From NCBI RefSeq assembly GCF_001619615.1, contig NZ_LQQP01000067.1:61439-125438 (forward strand): DNA of 64,000 nucleotides, written 5' to 3'. The stretch is from Microbacterium sp. T32. GTDB lineage: Bacteria; Actinomycetota; Actinomycetes; Actinomycetales; Microbacteriaceae. Shown in pieces: positions 47,930-55,891 of the stretch (the first letter of the stretch is position 1; each line of letters begins with the position of its first letter). Below the pieces are notes generated by a model. The model did not search any database, was not told where the DNA came from, and worked only from the letters and a program-made list of their open reading frames with translations. Both the position numbers and the translations under genes were made by a program.

Positions 47930-48646
47930 ATGAGCGCCGCGCCCCTCGACGACCTGCGGCGGGCCGTGTACCGGCCCGTCCGCAGCGGCAATGCGCTCGA
48001 GGACACCACGGCGCGCATCGTCCAGACCGTGCGACTCGGGCTCGTCGCGCCGGGGGAGTCGCTGCCCGCGGAGCGCGAGCTCGCCGCGCTGTACGGCGTC
48101 AGCCGCGACACGGTGCGCGAGGCGATCCGGGAGCTCTCGGATGCCGGCTGGCTCGAGACCCGCCGCGGTCGCTACGGCGGCACGTTCGTGGTGGACCCCG
48201 TCCCGCGGCCCGCGGGTCCGGCGGAGGTCTCGGCCGCCGAGCTCGACGACGTCATCGCGTTGCGCGGCGTGCTCGAGCCCGGGGCCGCGTGGGCCGCGGC
48301 GGGCCGCACTCTCGCGCCCGAGGAACGCGACGTGCTGTGGGCTCGGCACGAAGCAGCCGCGGTCGCGGGGAGCGACGACTACCGCCGGCTCGACACGCTC
48401 CTGCACTTGACGATCGCGGAACTGGCCGGCATCCCCTCGCTCGTTCCGCTCGTCGCCGACAACCGGGCGCGCGTCAACGCATGGCTCGACACGTTCCCCC
48501 TGCTGCCGCGCAACATCGACCACTCGACGGCGCAGCACGCCGCGATCGTGTCGGCGATCCTCGCCGGGAGACCGGATGCCGCCCACGCGGCGATGCGCGA
48601 CCACCTCGGCGGCAGTGAGGCGCTGCTGCGCGGGTTCCTGGCGTAG
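47930..48646 (+). CDS. FadR-subfamily GntR transcriptional regulator (238 aa)
   Basis: Winged-helix N-terminus (APGESLPAERELAALYGVSRDTVREAIRELSDAGWLETRRGRYGGTFV, about residues 42-86). An FCD ligand-binding helical domain follows, with the Asp/His metal set (DTLLHLTIAEL, HAAIVSAIL, RDHLGG). Last gene of the amine-catabolic cluster and its probable local repressor; effector unknown. Its 3' end is partly duplicated in the noncoding DNA just downstream. Confidence 0.9.
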   Translation: MSAAPLDDLRRAVYRPVRSGNALEDTTARIVQTVRLGLVAPGESLPAERELAALYGVSRDTVREAIRELSDAGWLETRRGRYGGTFVVDPVPRPAGPAEVSAAELDDVIALRGVLEPGAAWAAAGRTLAPEERDVLWARHEAAAVAGSDDYRRLDTLLHLTIAELAGIPSLVPLVADNRARVNAWLDTFPLLPRNIDHSTAQHAAIVSAILAGRPDAAHAAMRDHLGGSEALLRGFLA

Positions 48647-48663
48647 AGCGCGGGGGCTGGGTC

Positions 48664-49195
48664 GGCGGCAGCGGGGTGCTGTTGCGCCTGCGCCTGCGCC
48701 GACTCCTGGCGGAAGCGCGGGGCCGGGTCGGGCGGCAGCGATGCGCTGCTGCGCCGTTCGTGGGTTGCGGCGGGAGCTCTCGCGGTGACGGCGGGAGGGG
48801 ATGTGGCGGAGGGAGGATGCCCGCGGGGGTTTTGGTCCTCCGCTCCCGGACTCTCCTCCCGTGGTCACGCGTGCCGGGTTCAGACGGCAGCGGGGCGGTA
48901 GCTCGCTCGGTGACGAGGGGAGGAGATGGGGCGGAGGGAGGGCGCCCGCGGGGGTTTTGGTCCTCCGCTCGCGGAATCTCCTCCGCCTGGCAGGGGGCTG
49001 GGCTTCGCGGCTTCGGCGGTCGGGGCTGCCGCGGTGACGGCGGGAGGAGATGCGGCGGAGGGAGGGCGCCCGCGGGGGTTTTGGTCCTCCGCTCGCCGTA
49101 TGTCCTCCGCTGGGCACGCGGGCGCGGGGGCACGCGGGCACGGCGCGCGGCTGATGGGCGCTGACGCGACGCGGCCGGGGCGTCGCGGATAGGCT
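48664..49195. repeat. Tandem repeat array with palindromic core, family 2
   Basis: A 555-nt noncoding stretch. Three 41-nt cores at 48805-48845, 48930-48970 and 49054-49094 are identical except for one two-base change (AT/GC) in the first, with a 124-125 nt period. Each core contains GCGGAGGGAGG, GCCCGCGGGGGTTTTGG and TCCTCCGCTC, and is flanked by GGAGGAGAT on the left and TCTCCTCC or similar on the right. Before them, 48664 and 48731 begin imperfect copies of the gntR gene end (GGCGGCAG, GCTGCTGCGC). No convincing coding frame. Confidence 0.82.
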
Positions 49196-49201
49196 CGGAG
49201 G

Positions 49202-49612
49202 ATGGCCGGTGGCAAGAAGCGCAAGGGGAAGAAGCCCGACGTGGAGTTCAAGAACACCGCCCTGACCGACGCCCTGCAGACCCAGGACATGGCCGCGATC
49301 GCGTTCGCGCTGCGACACGGGCCCACGGTCGTGCCGCTCATGCGCGCGGGCGATGCCGACAACCCGCTCGATGTCGGCGAGGTGTGGACCTACCGCGACC
49401 CGAACACCGGGCAGATCGCGCTGCTGCTGTTCAGCGACGCCGCGCACAAGCCCGAGACGCTCCCGCCGCACGTTGCGCTGCAGTCGCCGCAGTGGCTGCG
49501 AGCGTTCCTCGACCGCCACCGCGACGAGATCACGACGGTGTTCATCGACATCGCGGGTCCGCACCCGATTCAGGCCAGCCCCGCCGACCTGCTCGCCGCC
49601 CTCGACGCCTGA
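49202..49612 (+). CDS. SseB-like conserved protein (136 aa)
   Basis: A lysine-rich start (MAGGKKRKGKKPD) is followed by a compact domain: FKNTALTDALQTQDMAAIAFALRHGPTVVPLM, IALLLFSDAAHKPETLP, QWLRAFLDRHRDEITTVFIDIAGPHP. The alternating strand/helix text resembles the SseB N-terminal domain, but I would not assert it. Function unknown. It follows the repeat array. Confidence 0.7.
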   Translation: MAGGKKRKGKKPDVEFKNTALTDALQTQDMAAIAFALRHGPTVVPLMRAGDADNPLDVGEVWTYRDPNTGQIALLLFSDAAHKPETLPPHVALQSPQWLRAFLDRHRDEITTVFIDIAGPHPIQASPADLLAALDA

Positions 49613-49639
49613 CCTTCCCGAGCGACGGGGCATCGGGCG

Positions 49640-49710
49640 GCACAACTCCTGCCGTTCCGGCTTCCGGACGGCGGCTTCCGCGGGCCCGACCCGATCTGCA
49701 GGAGTTGTGC
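49640..49710. repeat. Palindromic intergenic repeat, family 3
   Basis: GCACAACTCCTGC (49640-49652) and GCAGGAGTTGTGC (49698-49710) are perfect 13-nt inverted arms. The 45-nt interior has its own short inverted parts (TTCCGG...CCGGAC-like). It lies 28 nt after the SseB-like gene. Confidence 0.75.
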
Positions 49711-49826
49711 GCCCCACGGCTGCGCCGGAGAGATGGATGCCGGGAACCGAGCGCCGCGTCCCCGTGACACTCTGCGGGTGAAGTACCTGGGTCGCGCGGG
49801 TGAGGAGCCCGTGTAAGACTCGAGGC

Positions 49827-49937
49827 ATGGAGTACCTGATCGCCGGCGCCGTGTGCGCCGCCGGACTCGTGATCCCCGCAGTTCTCGGATTCACGTCGCC
49901 GCACCGCCGCCGCCGTTCCGCCCCGCCCGGGCGCTGA
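49827..49937 (+). CDS. Possible 36-residue membrane peptide
   Basis: MEYLIAGAVCAAGLVIPAVLG gives one hydrophobic helix followed by a basic tail (HRRRRSAPPGR), a common small membrane protein layout. CGAGGCATG gives a weak RBS. Too short for certainty; it lies in a 350-nt gap between the SseB-like gene and radA. Confidence 0.3.
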   Translation: MEYLIAGAVCAAGLVIPAVLGFTSPHRRRRSAPPGR

Positions 49938-49962
49938 TCGGGCGCATCGGCCGGCTTCAGAC

Positions 49963-51330
49963 TCAGAACTCGGGCGCGACCTCGTCGCGTGGCATCCCGC
50001 GCACCTTCAGCTCGTTCAGTGCTTGCGCGAGCTTGCGCGACGACGAGTCGAGCACCGTGTGATACCCGAGCCGCGCGGCCTCGGACGCGCGCTGCGCCGC
50101 CTGCGTGACGTTGCGGATCTCGCCGGTCAGCGTCAACTCGCCGATCGCCGCGAGGCGTTTCGAGACCTTGCGGTTCTGCACCGCGTTGGCCACGGCGATC
50201 GCGATCGCGAGGTCGGCCGCCGGCTCGACCAGGCGCACCCCGCCGACCGTCGAGACGTACACGTCTTTGTCGGAGAGGGAGACGCCCATCCGGCTCTCGA
50301 GCACGGCGAGCACCATCGCCACGCGCGACGAGTCGACGCCGTTCACGATGCGCCGCGGGTTGGGGGCGGTCTGCTTGACGGCCAGTGCCTGGATCTCGAC
50401 GGGGAGCGCGCGCCGGCCCTCCATCGCGATCGTGACGCACGTGCCGGGCTCGGGATCGCCGTGGCCGAGGAACAGCGCGCTCGGGTCGCTGACCTCGGCG
50501 ATGCCGCTGCCGGTCATGTCGAAGCAGCCGACCTCGTCGGTCGGGCCGAAGCGGTTCTTGAGCGCGCGGACGAACCGCAGCGACGTCTGCCGGTCGCCCT
50601 CGAAGTGGCAGACGACGTCGACCAGGTGCTCGAGCACGCGCGGTCCCGCGATCGTGCCGTCCTTGGTCACGTGGCCCACGATCACGACGGGGAGCCCGCG
50701 TTCCTTCGCGATGCGGATGAGCGTGGATGCCACCTCCCGCACCTGTGCGGGCTGACCGGCCGCCCCGTCGCTGAGCGCGGACGACACGGTCTGCACCGAG
50801 TCGACGATGAGCAGCTCGGGCTCGACCTGGTCGATGTGGCCGAGGATCGTGGCCAGGTCGGTCTCGGACGCGAGGAACAGCTCGTCGTGCAGCGCGCCGG
50901 TGCGCTCCGCGCGGAGCCGGACCTGCGCCGCGGACTCCTCGCCGCTCGCGTACAGCACGCGGCGGCCGGCGCGAGCGCTCTGCGCCGCGACCTCGAGCAG
51001 CAGCGTGGACTTGCCGACGCCGGGTTCACCGCTCAGCAGGATGGCGGCGCCGGGCACGATCCCGCCGCCGAGCACCCGGTCGAACTCGCCGACGCCGCTC
51101 GTGCGCCGCGGGGCGTCCTGCGTGTCGATCTCGGTGATGCGCCGGGCCGCGCGCGCCGCGCCGGGGGCGACCGGAGTGACGGACCGCGTGATGCCCATCT
51201 GCTCCGCGGCCTCGACGACCGTGCCCCACGACTGGCACTCGCCGCACCGGCCGACCCACTTCAGCGTCGTCCACCCGCACTCGGTGCACCGGTAGGGAGC
51301 GGCGGTGGGAGAGGGACGACGGGATGCCAT
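49963..51330 (-). CDS. radA: DNA repair protein RadA
   Basis: RecA-like ATPase promoting branch migration in recombination. An N-terminal C4 zinc finger (YRCTECGW, GRCGECQSWG), Walker A GEPGVGKSTLLLE near residue 105, the RadA-specific LKNRFG motif, and a C-terminal Lon-protease-like domain. 455 residues, normal. No disA neighbour in the window. Confidence 0.97.
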   Translation of the reverse strand: MASRRPSPTAAPYRCTECGWTTLKWVGRCGECQSWGTVVEAAEQMGITRSVTPVAPGAARAARRITEIDTQDAPRRTSGVGEFDRVLGGGIVPGAAILLSGEPGVGKSTLLLEVAAQSARAGRRVLYASGEESAAQVRLRAERTGALHDELFLASETDLATILGHIDQVEPELLIVDSVQTVSSALSDGAAGQPAQVREVASTLIRIAKERGLPVVIVGHVTKDGTIAGPRVLEHLVDVVCHFEGDRQTSLRFVRALKNRFGPTDEVGCFDMTGSGIAEVSDPSALFLGHGDPEPGTCVTIAMEGRRALPVEIQALAVKQTAPNPRRIVNGVDSSRVAMVLAVLESRMGVSLSDKDVYVSTVGGVRLVEPAADLAIAIAVANAVQNRKVSKRLAAIGELTLTGEIRNVTQAAQRASEAARLGYHTVLDSSSRKLAQALNELKVRGMPRDEVAPEF

Positions 51331-51393
51331 GCGCCCAGGCTACGCGGACCCTCCGACATCGCCCGCGCGCCGTGTGAATGGCATCCGCCCGGC

Positions 51394-52347
51394 TCAGTCG
51401 CGCAGCGAATCCGCCACGGTCGTCAGGGCGTCGGCCGAGCGCCGCAGCAGCGTCAGCTCGCGGTCGGAGAACGGCGTCCCGGCGAGGGGCACGGCCCCGG
51501 CGGAGCTCACGACCGACGGCACCGACAGCGCCATGCCGGAGATCCCGTGGAAGTCCTCCAGCACGGTGCTCACCGGCAGGATCGCGTGCTCGTCGCGCAG
51601 GATCGCCTCGACGATGCGCGCGCTCGACAGACCGATCGCGTAGTTCGTCGCGCCCTTGCCGCGGATGACCTTGTACGCCGCATCGCGGACGTCGACGGCG
51701 ATGGCATCCAATTCGGCTTCGTCGAAACGGGTGCCGTCGGGGAGGTCGTACTCGGTGATCCGGACCGTGCCGATCGTCGCCGTCGACCACAGCGGGAACT
51801 CGGTGTCGCCGTGCTCACCGACGATCCACGCGTGCACGCTCGAGGTCGCGACCCCGGCGCGCTGCGCGATCTTCCAGCGCAGGCGCGAGGTGTCGAGGAC
51901 GGTGCCGGAGGCGAAGATGCGCTGCGTGGGCAGGCCCGTGGCCTGCTGCGCGAGCACCGTGAGCACGTCGCACGGGTTGGTGACGATGACGTAGATCGCG
52001 TTCGGCGCGACCTCGAGCAGCTCGGGCATCATGCGCTGGATGATCCCGGCGTTCGTCGCGGCCAGCTCGGTGCGCGTCTGGCCGGGATTCTGCTTCGCCC
52101 CGGCCGTGATCACCACGACGTGCGACCCCTCGGCGACCGACACGTCGCTGCCGCCGGTGATGTCGCTCGACCCGGTGAACTGCGTGCCGTGGGCCAGGTC
52201 GAGCACCTCGGCTTCGACCTTCGCCTCGGCGATGTCGTAGAGGGCGACGTGCCGCGCCGACCCGCGGATCAGGGAGGCGTACGCGACGCTGGCCCCCACG
52301 CTCCCCGCGCCGACGACGGTCAGTTTGGAGTTCTCGATCACGCTCAT
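51394..52347 (-). CDS. ldh: L-lactate dehydrogenase
   Basis: NAD-dependent pyruvate/lactate interconversion. LTVVGAGSVGASVAYASLIRG (cofactor site), VITAGAKQNPGQTRTELAATN (loop with catalytic Arg), VTNPCDVLT, and the catalytic His in VGEHGDTEFPLWS. Gln in GAKQNPG at the specificity position is the lactate rather than the malate type. 317 residues. ATG chosen at MSVIENSK; the frame is open upstream. Confidence 0.95.
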   Translation of the reverse strand: MSVIENSKLTVVGAGSVGASVAYASLIRGSARHVALYDIAEAKVEAEVLDLAHGTQFTGSSDITGGSDVSVAEGSHVVVITAGAKQNPGQTRTELAATNAGIIQRMMPELLEVAPNAIYVIVTNPCDVLTVLAQQATGLPTQRIFASGTVLDTSRLRWKIAQRAGVATSSVHAWIVGEHGDTEFPLWSTATIGTVRITEYDLPDGTRFDEAELDAIAVDVRDAAYKVIRGKGATNYAIGLSSARIVEAILRDEHAILPVSTVLEDFHGISGMALSVPSVVSSAGAVPLAGTPFSDRELTLLRRSADALTTVADSLRD

Positions 52348-52473
52348 GGCTCGATCCTGGCACCGGTGTGGGACCGGTGCCAGGGCAGTTTCTCGACGGT
52401 GGAGAAGTGGATGCCGAGCCCTCGGCGCCGCGCGGATTCGCGGCATCCCGCCGAGTGTCGTAAGCTGGCCGGC

Positions 52474-52564
52474 GGTGACGTGTCCGAGCGGCCGAAGGTG
52501 CAACTCTCGAAAAGTTGTGTAGGGTAACCCCCTACCGTGGGTTCAAATCCCACCGTCACCGCCA
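52474..52564 (+). tRNA. tRNA-Ser (CGA), CCA encoded
   Basis: Acceptor GGTGACG (52474-52480) pairs with CGTCACC (52554-52560), discriminator G, then an encoded CCA. Anticodon stem CAACT/AGTTG closes loop CTCGAAA, anticodon CGA. A long variable arm (TGTAGGGTAACCCCCTA) is typical of class II tRNA-Ser. It is the only one of four tRNAs here with templated CCA. A hairpin terminator follows 9 nt later. Confidence 0.97.
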
Positions 52565-52572
52565 TTTTCGCC

Positions 52573-52604
52573 AGATCAGCCCCGCTTTCGAGCGGGGCTG
52601 ATCT
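52573..52604. terminator. Perfect hairpin terminator after tRNA-Ser
   Basis: AGATCAGCCCCGCT (52573-52586), TTCG loop, AGCGGGGCTGATCT (52591-52604): 14 bp, no mismatch. It also sits 3 nt past the stop of the convergent membrane protein gene. Confidence 0.85.
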
Positions 52605-52607
52605 GCG

Positions 52608-53219
52608 TCATGGCGCCTCGCCGTCGGCTGACGACGTCCCGCGCTCGAGCGACTGCCGGTACTGCCGCCGGAAGGATCCCCGGATGCCGAGTGCGCCCTG
52701 CCGCCGTGAGGACCGGCCGCGGACGCCGAGCCATCTCCGGGGGACGGGGATGTCTCCGAAGCTTGCGGCCTTGTAGAGGATGTAGCCCACCCACCAGATG
52801 AGGATGCCGCCGAGCAGCCACGGCCCAATGCCGGACAGGAAGGGCACATGGACCATGTCGTGGCCGAGCAGCGCGGTGGGCTGGTAGCTGGCGCGGGCCA
52901 TGCCGAAGTCGTCGGTCCACCCGTCCAAGTCGACGTCGTGGAGGACGATGGTGCGGTCGTCGCTGACCCACGTCCCGTACGGCCGACAGCCCCGCAGACC
53001 TGTCTCTTCGCAGCCCGTCTGAGTGAAGGTGCCCCAGATCCGCGGTTGTCCCGCGTCGATCACGCTGACCAAGAGGAGTGCGGCGAAGGCGATCGTCATG
53101 ATGCCGCCGAACACATAGAACGCGATCTGGCCGAAGCGTCGCACCCAGGCGCCCCAGCGCTCGCGCCGCGCGATCCAGCGGTCGTACTCCGCGTGCGGAG
53201 ATGGCGCAGGGGAGTCCAC
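52608..53219 (-). CDS. Two-helix membrane protein (203 aa)
   Basis: No family recognised. Helices near residues 28-50 and 118-140 bracket an outer loop with two Cys pairs (GCEETGLRGC) and a DVDLDGWTDDFG stretch rich in Asp, possibly a metal site. The C-terminus is highly basic (RRQGALGIRGSFRRQYRQSL). GTG start; the reading frame continues open for a long way upstream through the next gene in the wrong frame, which is not coding. Confidence 0.6.
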   Translation of the reverse strand: MDSPAPSPHAEYDRWIARRERWGAWVRRFGQIAFYVFGGIMTIAFAALLLVSVIDAGQPRIWGTFTQTGCEETGLRGCRPYGTWVSDDRTIVLHDVDLDGWTDDFGMARASYQPTALLGHDMVHVPFLSGIGPWLLGGILIWWVGYILYKAASFGDIPVPRRWLGVRGRSSRRQGALGIRGSFRRQYRQSLERGTSSADGEAP

Positions 53220-53248
53220 GAGCCCGACTCTAGTGGGAGCCGCGACGC

Positions 53249-54124
53249 CTACCCCCGCAGCGCCTCCGCCGCGATCTCCACGAGCCGGTGCGACCGCTCC
53301 TCCTCGTGCGCGGTGATCGTCACGGCAGCGTCGAGGTCGTTCGCGACGTACACGTACTGGCCGTAGAGCCCGTCGAGGCGCCACCCGTCCCCGGGACCCG
53401 CCCACGTCGCCAGGCCGTAGCGCGCGAAGTCGCCCTCGCCGCCGGTGTCGACGACGGTGGAGTGCATGGCATCCACCCACCCCGCGCTCACGATCCGCTC
53501 GCCGTGCCACCGGCCTCCGTCGCGCAGCACGCGGGCGATCCGGGCGAGTTCCTCGGTGCGGAGCTCGAGGCCGCTGCCGGCGATGATCCAGCCCTGCGGG
53601 CAGCGGTGCCACTGCGGGTTGTCGATGCCGAGCGGGTCGAAGAGGCGGGGGAGGAGCCAGTCGCGCACGTCGCCGACGGCAGCGCCGAGCATCCGCATGG
53701 CCACGTAGGTACTGGCATCCGAGTACTGGAAAACCGTGCCGGGGCTGCGAGTCGGGCGGCGGAGCATCTCCTGCGCGAGGTCGGGCCACGGTGCCGGCTC
53801 GCGTCCGAACCACGTGAAGTCGATGCCGCTCGTCATCGTGAGGAAGTGCCGGAGCGTGACCGCGTCGACGCCCGCACCGAGCTGCATGTCGGGCAGCATC
53901 TCGCCGACGCTCTTCTCGAGTGTCAGGATGCCCTCGTCCGCGGCGATCCCCGCGGCCAGCGCGCTGACCCCCTTCGACACCGAGTAGATGTTGACGCGGT
54001 CGTCGCTACGCCACCGGTGTTCGGCGACGTCGTCACCCAGGAGGACATGGATGCCATAGGCGCCGAGCGACTCTTCGTCGATCGCCGCCACGATGCGTTC
54101 GAGCACGGTGGACGCGGATGCCAC
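53249..54124 (-). CDS. Serine hydrolase, class C beta-lactamase fold (291 aa)
   Basis: Penicillin-binding-protein/esterase-type serine hydrolase. The nucleophile motif is IYSVSKGVSALAAG (SxxK near residue 48). YSDAS stands in the YxN position and TMTSGIDFTWFG is family-typical. The Asn of YxN is replaced by Ala-Ser text, which argues against a true beta-lactamase; an esterase or D-peptidase role is likelier. No signal peptide, so cytoplasmic. GTG start after GAAGGTCTGCCC. Confidence 0.82.
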   Translation of the reverse strand: MASASTVLERIVAAIDEESLGAYGIHVLLGDDVAEHRWRSDDRVNIYSVSKGVSALAAGIAADEGILTLEKSVGEMLPDMQLGAGVDAVTLRHFLTMTSGIDFTWFGREPAPWPDLAQEMLRRPTRSPGTVFQYSDASTYVAMRMLGAAVGDVRDWLLPRLFDPLGIDNPQWHRCPQGWIIAGSGLELRTEELARIARVLRDGGRWHGERIVSAGWVDAMHSTVVDTGGEGDFARYGLATWAGPGDGWRLDGLYGQYVYVANDLDAAVTITAHEEERSHRLVEIAAEALRG

Positions 54125-54210
54125 GGGCAGACCTTCTTTCGCGGGCGGGTGTTCCGTTCAGGATCGCAGGTCCGCGGGCCGGGTGGCGGACCCGCGCTTC
54201 CGCCGCTCCC

Positions 54211-55092
54211 TCACGGTTCGAGGAGCTCCAGGTCCTCCAAGAGCCGCGCGTGCGTGGGCTCCCAACCCAGTGCCGCTCGCGTGTGCGCCGCCGACGACGG
54301 CTGATCCGCGGCGAACACCGGTCCGATCGGCCCGAATACCTCGATGGGTGCCTGCTGAACGGGCAGTCCGAGACGTCGCCCGATCACCTCGGCGATCGAG
54401 CGGACGGTGTCGCCCTCGTCCTGGACAGCGTGCCAGGCGGTGCCGGGCTCGGCGTTCTCGAGGACGAGTCGGAACAGGGCGGCGGCATCGAGCGCGTGCA
54501 CCGCGGGCCAGCGCTGCTCGCCCGTTCCGGGGTAGGCGACCGCTCCACGCTGGCGGGCGATGTTCGTGAGCAGCCCGGCGAAGCCGCCCTGGCCGTCCTT
54601 GTGGACGGTCCGCGGCAGGCGGACCGCCGCCGTGCGGATCCCGCGCGACGCGGCGGCGAGCGCGCGGTTCACCGTGACGGCACGCCCGCCGACGGGGCCG
54701 ACGGTGGGCAGCGGATCGGTCTCGACGGACGGGCGTCCCTGGGCGCTCGGGGTGCCGGACACGACGACGAACGGCCGATCGCTGCCCGCGAGGGCATCGA
54801 CGATCGTGTCGATGGCCGCGGTCTCCTCGGCGATGTTCTGGACGAGGGCCTCCGGCGACGAGAAGTCGTTGCCGAACGCGAGGTGGATGACGCCGTCCGC
54901 GTCCGAGGAGGCGGTGCGGATGGCATCCAGGTCGGTGAGGTCGCCGCGGACGACGGTGGCCCCGAGCGACTCCGCGGTGGCCGCGGACGCGTCGGATCGG
55001 GCCAGTGCGACGACGGAGTGGCCGCCGGAGATCAGTTCAGGCATGACGGCGGAGCCGATGAGACCGGTGCCACCGGTGATGAAGACCTGCAT
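54211..55092 (-). CDS. NAD-dependent epimerase/dehydratase-like SDR (293 aa)
   Basis: Extended SDR: MQVFITGGTGLIGSAVMPELISGGH cofactor motif, VVRGDLTDLDAI and GVIHLAFGNDF. PFVVVSGTPSAQG replaces the usual YxxxK segment, so it is an atypical member (NmrA/YwnB-like proteins also lack it). The region upstream carries two palindromic operators shared with a divergent TetR gene, so its transcription is probably repressed by that regulator until a ligand arrives. Confidence 0.85.
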   Translation of the reverse strand: MQVFITGGTGLIGSAVMPELISGGHSVVALARSDASAATAESLGATVVRGDLTDLDAIRTASSDADGVIHLAFGNDFSSPEALVQNIAEETAAIDTIVDALAGSDRPFVVVSGTPSAQGRPSVETDPLPTVGPVGGRAVTVNRALAAASRGIRTAAVRLPRTVHKDGQGGFAGLLTNIARQRGAVAYPGTGEQRWPAVHALDAAALFRLVLENAEPGTAWHAVQDEGDTVRSIAEVIGRRLGLPVQQAPIEVFGPIGPVFAADQPSSAAHTRAALGWEPTHARLLEDLELLEP

Positions 55093-55108
55093 GGAAACCT
55101 CCGGGGAG

Positions 55109-55130
55109 TGATGGGATAAGTGTCCCATCA
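55109..55130. promoter_or_regulatory. TetR-type operator 1
   Basis: TGATGGGA, six-base spacer TAAGTG, TCCCATCA: perfect 8-bp arms, 22 bp in all. It lies 16 nt upstream of the epimerase gene start and shares its form with the second site 27 bp away. Confidence 0.7.
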
Positions 55131-55135
55131 CTCTA

Positions 55136-55157
55136 TGACGGGACCTTTGTCCCGTCA
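55136..55157. promoter_or_regulatory. TetR-type operator 2
   Basis: TGACGGGA, spacer CCTTTG, TCCCGTCA: perfect 8-bp arms with the same six-base spacer as operator 1. It ends 14 nt before the TetR start, so binding should also block the regulator's own gene. Confidence 0.7.
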
Positions 55158-55171
55158 ACTATGATGAGGGC

Positions 55172-55750
55172 ATGGGACGTTGGGCACCAGGGGCGCGGGA
55201 ACGGTTGGTGCTCGCCGCCGTCGACCTTTTCCACGACCAGGGGTACGACGACACCACGGTCGCGCAGATCGCCGAACGCGCGGGTGTGACGAAGAGCACG
55301 TTCTTCCGTCATTTCACCGACAAGCGCGAACTGCTCGTCGCCGGGCAGGCGGCGTTGAGTGCCCTGCTCGCGGAAGGGATTGCGGCGGCGCCGGCGGAGG
55401 CGTCCGTACTGGATGCCGTCGCGTCCGGGCTTCGCCGCGCCGCCACCGCCTGCGGTGAACTCAGCCGCGAGATCGCGCCGCGGATCCAGGCGGTCGTGAG
55501 CGCCAGCGCGGAGCTGCGCGAGCGCAATGCCCAGAAGTCCGTCGGACTGTCGGCGGCGATGCAGGAGGCGCTCGTCGCCCGGGGAGTCGAGCCCGTCGTC
55601 GCGCGGCTCGCCGCCGAACTGGGCGTCCTCGCCCACCACAAGGCCTTCGAGCGCTGGGCGGCCGAGCCGGACGCGACGACGGAGGCGATGGCGGAATACT
55701 CGGTCGAGGCCCTCGACGAACTGCGTGCCGCGGTGACCGCGCTCGCCTGA
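55172..55750 (+). CDS. TetR-family repressor (192 aa)
   Basis: N-terminal HTH: RLVLAAVDLFHDQGYDDTTVAQIAERAGVTKSTFFRHFTDKRELL (residues about 11-55), then a helical ligand-binding domain rich in Ala. Divergent from the epimerase, with two matching operators between the starts. Effector unknown. Confidence 0.92.
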   Translation: MGRWAPGARERLVLAAVDLFHDQGYDDTTVAQIAERAGVTKSTFFRHFTDKRELLVAGQAALSALLAEGIAAAPAEASVLDAVASGLRRAATACGELSREIAPRIQAVVSASAELRERNAQKSVGLSAAMQEALVARGVEPVVARLAAELGVLAHHKAFERWAAEPDATTEAMAEYSVEALDELRAAVTALA

Positions 55751-55789
55751 TCCGGCGTCACCGCGCAGGATCCGCTCTGGCGCTGGACG

Positions 55790-55855
55790 GGAGGAGATCC
55801 GGGGAGCGGAGGATGCCACGGCCCGAGGTCGTCCTCCCGTCGCCGAATCTCCTCC
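55790..55855. repeat. Palindromic intergenic repeat, family 2, single copy
   Basis: Left arm 55790-55813 and right arm 55832-55855 pair at 20 of 24 positions. The ends GGAGGAGAT and ATCTCCTCC, and an inner GAGCGGAGGA, are the same words that build the array at 48664-49195. It lies between convergent genes (TetR and a universal stress protein). Confidence 0.75.
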
Positions 55856-55891
55856 GCTCCGCCGGTGCCGGCGCCGGACGCCCGCGCGGGA

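Noticed and set aside
48664..49195. CRISPR array
   Set aside because: The repeats are 41-nt cores at 125-nt period with related flanks, not short repeats with unique spacers, and no cas genes are present.
54169..54192. Hairpin GGTCCGC/GCGGACC as a terminator of the serine hydrolase/epimerase region
   Set aside because: Only 7 bp and it lies upstream of the serine hydrolase and just past the epimerase stop; too weak to call.
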